Shown piece after piece: positions 59,367 to 64,000 of a stretch of DNA of 64,000 nt; the stretch's first letter is position 1, and each line of letters starts with the position of its first letter. Location of the stretch: NCBI RefSeq assembly GCF_001612965.1, contig NZ_BDBL01000034.1, positions 36,509 through 100,508 on the forward strand, given 5' to 3'. Source of the stretch: Nocardia kruczakiae NBRC 101016. Lineage in GTDB: Bacteria; Actinomycetota; Actinomycetes; Mycobacteriales; Mycobacteriaceae. Below the pieces are notes generated by a model, which saw only the letters and a program-made list of their open reading frames with translations, made no database searches and had not been told where the DNA came from. The translations under genes and the position numbers were made by a program.

Positions 59367-61517
59367 ATGACAGGTACCGAAGCCCCGCGCTCGCGATGGC
59401 GCGTCGGCATTCGAACGCGAGTGCTGGCGATCGCGCTGATTCCCAGCACCCTGTTGCTGGCCACCGGCGGTGTCACCCTCGCTGTCCTGGGCACCCGGGC
59501 ACACGCCGTCCGGGTGTGGTCGAACTATCAGCAGGGCATCATCGATCCGCTGCTGCATTTCGTCACCGCCGTCGAAGACGAGCGGACCGCCGGCATGCTG
59601 GTCGCCGGCGGTGCCCCGGCCTCGGCGGTGGATCTGACGGGCCGCCGGAAAGCGCTGGACGCCGCGATGGCCGAAACCGCCGACATCGCCTCGCGCGCAC
59701 AAGATATCGACCCAGCGGTAGCGGCAGAGGTCAGTAGCCGGCTCGGGCAGATCGTGGCGAAGCTCGGCGAAACACGACACGGTGTCGATACCCGCACGAT
59801 CACCCCCGAGGCCGTCGACGCCTTCTACACCCTGCTCATCGGCGCCACCACCGAGGCCGGGTACGACAGCGACATCAACAACTCACCCGACAACGACACA
59901 CTCGCCGGCGATATGACGGGCAATGCGCTGATCCGTGCGGTCGACACCCATGCGCGAGCACTCGACTACGCCGCGGTCGCCCAATCCCGCGGCGCGCTCG
60001 ACGCTTCCGGACGCCGAACCCTGGCAGAGCTGACCGGAGCGTATCGCCAGCAGCTCGACACCGTGGTGCCACGGCTGGCTCCCGATCCGCAAGCCGCGTT
60101 CCATGCCCTGACCGACAGCGCCGAATGGCGCCTCACCGATGCCGCCCAGAACCAGCTCGCCGAACGGGGCAGCCTCGACACCCCCGACGACCGATGGTGG
60201 GCCGCCCAGAAAACGGTCGGAGCCCGGCTGATCTCGGTGGTCGCCGATCAGTACCGTCACACCGTCGCACTGACCCACAGCGTCGCCGACCGAACCATGA
60301 ACTGGGCGATCACCGCCGGTACCGGCCTCGTCATCGCGACCCTGCTCGCCGTGGCCGCTGCCCTCGTACTCGCCGGGCGGCTCGTACGCCGATTGCGGTC
60401 GCTGCGCTCATCCAGCCTCGAACTGGCCAACGACCGCCTTCCCGCGATCATCGAACGCATCCATCGCGGCGAATCGGTGGATGTGCAGGGCGAGACCACC
60501 CCCGTGGACACCGGCGCCGACGAGATCGGCGAAGTGGCCGACGCATTCGCCGCCGCCCAGCGCACCGCCATCGACGCGGCCGTCGCCGAAGCGCGCACCC
60601 GCGACGGATTCAACCGTGTCTTCCTCGATATCGCGTTCCGCAGTCAAGCCCTGGTCCGCCGCCAGCTCGACGTCCTGGATGTGGCCGAAGCCAAACAAGA
60701 CCATCCCGATCATCTCGACCTGTTGTTCCAGCTCGACCACCTGGCGACCCGGGCCCGCCGCAACGCCGAGAACCTGCTGATCCTCGGCGACCGCCAACCC
60801 GGACGGCAATGGCGCCGGCCGGTGGGCCTGGAGGAGATCGTGCGCAGCGCGGCCTCGGAAACCGAGGGCTTCGCGCGGGTGACCGCCGTCCGGCTACCAC
60901 CGGTGAACGTGCTCGGCACCGCCGTCGCCGACCTCGTCCATCTGCTCGCCGAACTGATCGACAACGCGGCGAACTTCTCCCCGCCCGACGCCCCGATCAC
61001 CGTGCACGGCAGCATCGTCGGCCGCGGTGCCGTCGTCGAAATCGTCGACCGCGGACTCGGCATGGTGTTCGAACAACTCGAGCAGGTCAACACCCTGCTG
61101 GTGGAACCGCCCGAATTCCACGAGATGGCGCTGACCGGCCGGCGCCAGCTCGGACTGTTCGTGGTCGGTCGCCTCGCGCGACGGCATGGCATCGGCGTGA
61201 CCCTGCGCGAATCGCCCTACGGCGGCGTCACCGCGATCGTGCTCATCCCCGCCGCTGCGCTGGATGGGGTGAGCCTGGACGTCGCGCCCGCCGACCCGGA
61301 CACCCTCGGACCGCCCCGCACCCCGCTGCCCCGCAGGATACGGCCCGACCACGGTATGCCGGCCGCGCGCCGGCACATCGGGTCCGCACCGCCGTCGGCG
61401 TCCGAGCGGCTACGAACCCCGGACGTGGCACGCGCGGCGATGAGCTCGTTCCAGCGCGGGACACGGCAAGCCCGAAGTTCCGCCGGCAACGGCACACAGC
61501 AGAATTCCGACCAATAG
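59367..61517 (+). CDS. cvnA: Conservon sensor kinase-like protein (CvnA type)
   Basis: A 716-residue membrane protein: TM1 about 18-42, an extracellular nitrate-sensing-like (NIT) helical domain, TM2 about 312-335 (ITAGTGLVIATLLAVAAALV), a HAMP-type linker, then a cytoplasmic part ending in a histidine-kinase-type ATPase domain with the N-box LAELIDNAANFSPPDAPI (about 525-542) and the G-box DRGLGM. No clear phosphoacceptor-histidine H-box is visible. A Pro/Arg-rich tail follows. CvnA proteins form complexes with roadblock and DUF742 partners. ATG 59367 is chosen; operator C lies upstream. Confidence 0.85.
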   Translation: MTGTEAPRSRWRVGIRTRVLAIALIPSTLLLATGGVTLAVLGTRAHAVRVWSNYQQGIIDPLLHFVTAVEDERTAGMLVAGGAPASAVDLTGRRKALDAAMAETADIASRAQDIDPAVAAEVSSRLGQIVAKLGETRHGVDTRTITPEAVDAFYTLLIGATTEAGYDSDINNSPDNDTLAGDMTGNALIRAVDTHARALDYAAVAQSRGALDASGRRTLAELTGAYRQQLDTVVPRLAPDPQAAFHALTDSAEWRLTDAAQNQLAERGSLDTPDDRWWAAQKTVGARLISVVADQYRHTVALTHSVADRTMNWAITAGTGLVIATLLAVAAALVLAGRLVRRLRSLRSSSLELANDRLPAIIERIHRGESVDVQGETTPVDTGADEIGEVADAFAAAQRTAIDAAVAEARTRDGFNRVFLDIAFRSQALVRRQLDVLDVAEAKQDHPDHLDLLFQLDHLATRARRNAENLLILGDRQPGRQWRRPVGLEEIVRSAASETEGFARVTAVRLPPVNVLGTAVADLVHLLAELIDNAANFSPPDAPITVHGSIVGRGAVVEIVDRGLGMVFEQLEQVNTLLVEPPEFHEMALTGRRQLGLFVVGRLARRHGIGVTLRESPYGGVTAIVLIPAAALDGVSLDVAPADPDTLGPPRTPLPRRIRPDHGMPAARRHIGSAPPSASERLRTPDVARAAMSSFQRGTRQARSSAGNGTQQNSDQ

Positions 61518-61531
61518 TGAACGGCCGCAAC

Positions 61532-61969
61532 ATGAACGAATACCCCTCGACCGCTCCCGCCCCGGCCGGGCTGGACTGGATACTCGACAAACTGGTTTCC
61601 CGAGTTTCCGGGGCCGAAGGTGCGGTCGTCCTGTCCGCCGACGGATTGCCGATGGCCGGATCCGGCGGTCTCGGCCGCGAGAACGTCGAACATCTGGCGG
61701 CCATCGCCTCGGCACTGCACAGCCTGGCTCGCGGCGTCGGCTCACATTTCGGCAAAGGTGAATTGCATCAGACGGTCATCGAACTGGAATCGGGATTCCT
61801 GGTCGTGACCGAGGCCGGAAACGGGGCATGCCTGGCGCTGCTCGCCGATATCGAAGCCGACCTCGGTCTGATCGCCTACGAAATGAATGTGATCATCGGC
61901 CAGGTGCGCGAGCACCTGTCGGCGGTCCCCAGAATGTCTGAAACAGTGGCCCCGCCGTACCAGCCGTGA
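61532..61969 (+). CDS. cvnB: Roadblock/LC7 domain protein (CvnB type)
   Basis: A 145-residue roadblock/LC7 protein with LDWILDKLVSRVSGAEGAVV, LSADGLPMAGSGGLGRENVE and HLAAIASALHSLARGVGSHF, the standard beta-alpha fold of bacterial MglB-like regulators. In conservons it dimerises and modulates the GTPase CvnD. GTG 61517, which overlaps the kinase stop, is an alternative start. It overlaps the next gene by 4 nt. Confidence 0.88.
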   Translation: MNEYPSTAPAPAGLDWILDKLVSRVSGAEGAVVLSADGLPMAGSGGLGRENVEHLAAIASALHSLARGVGSHFGKGELHQTVIELESGFLVVTEAGNGACLALLADIEADLGLIAYEMNVIIGQVREHLSAVPRMSETVAPPYQP

Positions 61970-62334
61970 CACCCGACGATTCACCGATCGACGACGATCC
62001 GGGACCGCTGGTTCGGCCCTTCGCCACGACCCGCGGGCGAACCGGCACCAACCTGCACGACCTGGACATTTTCACGCTGGTGACGGCCCTCGACTTCGAC
62101 AACGACATCGAGAATTTCGACCGCGAATACCGCCAGATCCTGTCCCTGTGCCGCGGCCGGGCGCAATCGATCGCGGAAATCGCGGCGCGCTGCGGGCTGC
62201 TGGTCACGGTGGCGAAAATCCTCGTCGGGGATCTGATCACCGCGGGATATATCGATTTCCGATCGCCGCATCCCGACGTCGGCCACGATCCGGTATTTCT
62301 GCGGGCGGTCCTGGCCGGGTTACGAAAAATCTGA
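61966..62334 (+). CDS. cvnC: DUF742 protein (CvnC type)
   Basis: A 122-residue DUF742 protein with the family opening LVRPFATTRGRTGTNLHDLD and the winged-helix-like C-terminal part LCRGRAQSIAEIAARCGLLV then TVAKILVGDLITAGYIDF. It overlaps cvnB by 4 nt. In complete conservons the next gene is the GTPase cvnD, but here operator D and a secreted propeller gene follow instead, so the cluster is incomplete at this site. Confidence 0.87.
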   Translation: MTPDDSPIDDDPGPLVRPFATTRGRTGTNLHDLDIFTLVTALDFDNDIENFDREYRQILSLCRGRAQSIAEIAARCGLLVTVAKILVGDLITAGYIDFRSPHPDVGHDPVFLRAVLAGLRKI

Positions 62335-62352
62335 TCAGCCTCAGTGTCGGTC

Positions 62353-62370
62353 TGTCCAAAAAATTGGACA
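62353..62370. promoter_or_regulatory. Palindromic operator D (TGTCCAAAAAATTGGACA)
   Basis: TGTCCA-N6-TGGACA with perfect half-sites, 101 nt upstream of propeller copy 2 and directly after the conservon. Confidence 0.65.
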
Positions 62371-62471
62371 CCTCGCGTCCAACTCTGGTCATACGTTCGT
62401 GGCAGCGGTCCGGCGGATCGATGTCGGGCCACCGACCCGCGTAGGCGGGTCGCCAACCAACGGAGGTTGTC

Positions 62472-63638
62472 TTGAACGATCGGAATACCCCGAGCACCGG
62501 GAAAGTTGCGTCGTCCCGGAAAGGGCGGCGGCGAACGTCGGCATTGGCCGCGGCGATCGGCGTCGCTGTGGGGGTTTCGATCGGAGTCGTCGGGACCCCG
62601 ATGGCGGGCGCGGATCCGACCGGCCCCAGCTATCTGCTGGTCGGAGGCACCGGATCATCGAACCTCGGCGTGCTGCGCGAATCGGGAGGCCATTTGTCGG
62701 GCACCGGCCCGACGGTTCCCATCGAAACCGGCACCCTCAGCGTCGCCGCCACCCCGAACAACCGCTATGTGTATGTGGCGCATACCATTTCGGGCACGCT
62801 GCAGGGGTTCCGCGTGAATCCGGACGGCTCCCTCGCCCCCCTGGCCGAGGCGCGGCTGGATCTCGGACAGCCGGTGGTGGGAGCGGTGGTGAGCCCCGAC
62901 GGACGGTGGCTGTTCGCCACGGTCGGCTCGGTGACCAACGAAGTGCGCACCTACGCCATCGCTGCCTCGGGCGCGCTGCACCCGGTCGCCTCGGCCACGA
63001 TTCCGGGCGCCACCAGCGGCCTGTCGATCCCGACGGTTTCGCCCGACGGCCGATTCCTGTTCGCGCCCAGCTTCATCGGCGCCACCATGGACTCCTTCGC
63101 GATCGGCGACGACGGGCATCTGACCCCCGCCGGACCGCAGGTAGCCACGGGCGACCGGCCGGCGCTACCCTCGGTGACGCCGAACGGGAAATTCCTCTAC
63201 ATCACCAACGAAGGCACCAACGACGTGTCGGCATACAGCATTTCGCCCACCGGCGCCCTGACACCGATCGGCCGGTTCCCGACCAAGGGCACCCCGCACG
63301 GAATGGCCATCACCCCGGACGGCAGATACCTGTATCTCCCGCAGACCACCGGAATGGGCGTGAGCGGCTTCGCCATTCTCGACAACGGTGCGCTGGCCCC
63401 GATTCCCGGCGCCGAAGCGCCCAGTGAGCCCGGCCACTTCCCGGGACGCGTCGTGTTGAGCCCGGACGCGAAGCGGCTCTATGTCATCGACACACTGACG
63501 GCCGCCGGCACCGAAAAGGTATTCACCTACCGGGTTCTCGACAACGGGGCGCTCGAACCCACCGGTGAGCCGCCGGCCGAAACCGGGGTGGTGTTCTCCG
63601 ACGGCGCCACCGGCGTATTCGTCACCCCCGGCGCATAA
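62472..63638 (+). CDS. Secreted lactonase/YncE-type beta-propeller (copy 2)
   Basis: A 388-residue exported protein and paralogue of copy 1 at 47424. The N-terminus has KGRRRTSALAAAIGVAVGVS, then a hydrophobic core ending at AGA before DPTG, so a Sec or Tat signal with cleavage near residue 48. The mature part has seven-blade-type repeats (VVSPDGRWLFATV, TVSPDGRFLFAPS, SVTPNGKFLYITN, AITPDGRYLYLPQ, VLSPDAKRLYVID). TTG 62472 follows GGAGG by 5 nt. It shares the TGTCCA operator with copy 1, so both are probably co-regulated. Confidence 0.82.
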   Translation: MNDRNTPSTGKVASSRKGRRRTSALAAAIGVAVGVSIGVVGTPMAGADPTGPSYLLVGGTGSSNLGVLRESGGHLSGTGPTVPIETGTLSVAATPNNRYVYVAHTISGTLQGFRVNPDGSLAPLAEARLDLGQPVVGAVVSPDGRWLFATVGSVTNEVRTYAIAASGALHPVASATIPGATSGLSIPTVSPDGRFLFAPSFIGATMDSFAIGDDGHLTPAGPQVATGDRPALPSVTPNGKFLYITNEGTNDVSAYSISPTGALTPIGRFPTKGTPHGMAITPDGRYLYLPQTTGMGVSGFAILDNGALAPIPGAEAPSEPGHFPGRVVLSPDAKRLYVIDTLTAAGTEKVFTYRVLDNGALEPTGEPPAETGVVFSDGATGVFVTPGA

Positions 63639-63709
63639 TTCACGATCCGGTCGCGGCGGGGCACTCGCTCGCCCCGCTGCGCACACGAGAACTCCGTCCC
63701 GGTAATGAC

Positions 63710-63747
63710 GGCGATGCCCTCACAGCAAACGCTGTGAGGGCATCGCC
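63710..63747. terminator. Strong 17-bp stem-loop between convergent genes
   Basis: Perfect arms GGCGATGCCCTCACAGC and GCTGTGAGGGCATCGCC with loop AAAC, 71 nt after the propeller stop and 26 nt past the end of the right-edge gene. Confidence 0.82.
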
Positions 63748-63773
63748 ACGTAGTCCGGCAACGGAAACGCTGA

Positions 63774-64000
63774 TTACTTGCTGGGTGCCGGCTTGAAGGG
63801 GGCGTTGATGGTCGCGAAGTACTGGATCGCGGCGCCGATCGCGACCGGAGCGGTCACGAAGATCTGCCCAGCGAGCACACCCAGGAAGCCGACAGCGGCG
63901 GCACCGGCGACACAGCCACCCAGCGGGCCGAGGCCGAACAGAGTGGCCAGCGCACCGGTGGCGACGACACCGAGGGCAGCGCCCGCGATGCAGCCGATGA
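63774..64000 (-). CDS. Gly/Ala-rich hydrophobic protein, C-terminal part (cut by window edge)
   Basis: Reading leftward, the last 75 codons encode IGCIAGAALGVVATGALATL, GLGPLGGCVAGAAAVGFLGV, LAGQIFVTAPVAIGAAIQYF and end in FKPAPSK before a TAA at 63774-63776. The Gly/Ala-rich segments with two cysteines resemble small exported or membrane-associated proteins that are frequent in Nocardia and of unknown function. The N-terminus lies outside the window. Confidence 0.6.
   Translation of the reverse strand, partial: IGCIAGAALGVVATGALATLFGLGPLGGCVAGAAAVGFLGVLAGQIFVTAPVAIGAAIQYFATINAPFKPAPSK

Noticed and set aside
1..64000. CRISPR arrays, tRNA or rRNA genes, prophage or integrative elements
   Set aside because: No regularly spaced repeats, cloverleaf-type sequences, integrases or phage structural genes were seen.

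Overview
The window is high-GC actinobacterial DNA. NTG starts with good GGAGG-type ribosome sites, a WhiB regulator, a Cvn-type conservon, an LtrA membrane protein and the Gly/Ala-rich protein at the right edge together suggest Nocardia or a close relative. Assignment is by family recognition only; no search was run.

Left part (1-13.6 kb): the start of a hydantoinase A-type gene, a GAF-LuxR regulator, a DUF3052 protein, a GNAT acetyltransferase and a methyltransferase remnant come first. A compact plus-strand operon (3294-12329) follows: zinc-ribbon peptide, hyuA-like, hyuB-like, an internally duplicated EthD-like protein, aldehyde dehydrogenase, acyl-CoA ligase and SDR. It looks like an ATP-dependent carboxylase/hydantoinase-type catabolic unit feeding a CoA pathway.

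Middle part (13.6-46.4 kb): a large mosaic of short operons for CoA-dependent catabolism. It holds two MmgE/PrpD proteins, four CaiB/BaiF-family proteins (one closely resembling mesaconyl-CoA C1-C4 transferase, Mct), three hotdog hydratases (one like mesaconyl-C4-CoA hydratase), two CitE/HpcH lyases, three acyl-CoA dehydrogenases, enoyl-CoA hydratase, thiolase, acyl-CoA synthetase, aldehyde and alcohol dehydrogenases and SDRs. Together these could run a C5-dicarboxyl-CoA route (itaconyl-, mesaconyl- and citramalyl-CoA to acetyl-CoA and pyruvate). The operons are tied together by a striking AT-rich element, ATATATTATAT or a near match, found 20-86 nt upstream of the start codons of at least ten transcription units. 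These include two LuxR paralogues, an AraC gene and one of two GntR paralogues.

Right part (46.5-64 kb): a ribose-type ABC importer operon in which one permease is fused to a strictosidine-synthase-like beta-propeller and sits beside a free SMP-30-like protein; a PucR regulator; a GAF/Fis regulator with a degenerate AAA domain; a three-gene conservon without its usual GTPase; and two secreted YncE/lactonase-type propellers. A second element, TGTCCA-N6-TGGACA, occurs four times here: before both propeller genes, before the conservon and in the PucR-GAF/Fis divergent region. It marks a second local regulon.

Decay is visible in three places: an aldehyde dehydrogenase with a large internal deletion, a frameshifted methyltransferase remnant and a truncated helix-turn-helix gene. 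No tRNA, rRNA, CRISPR array, prophage or insertion sequence was seen.
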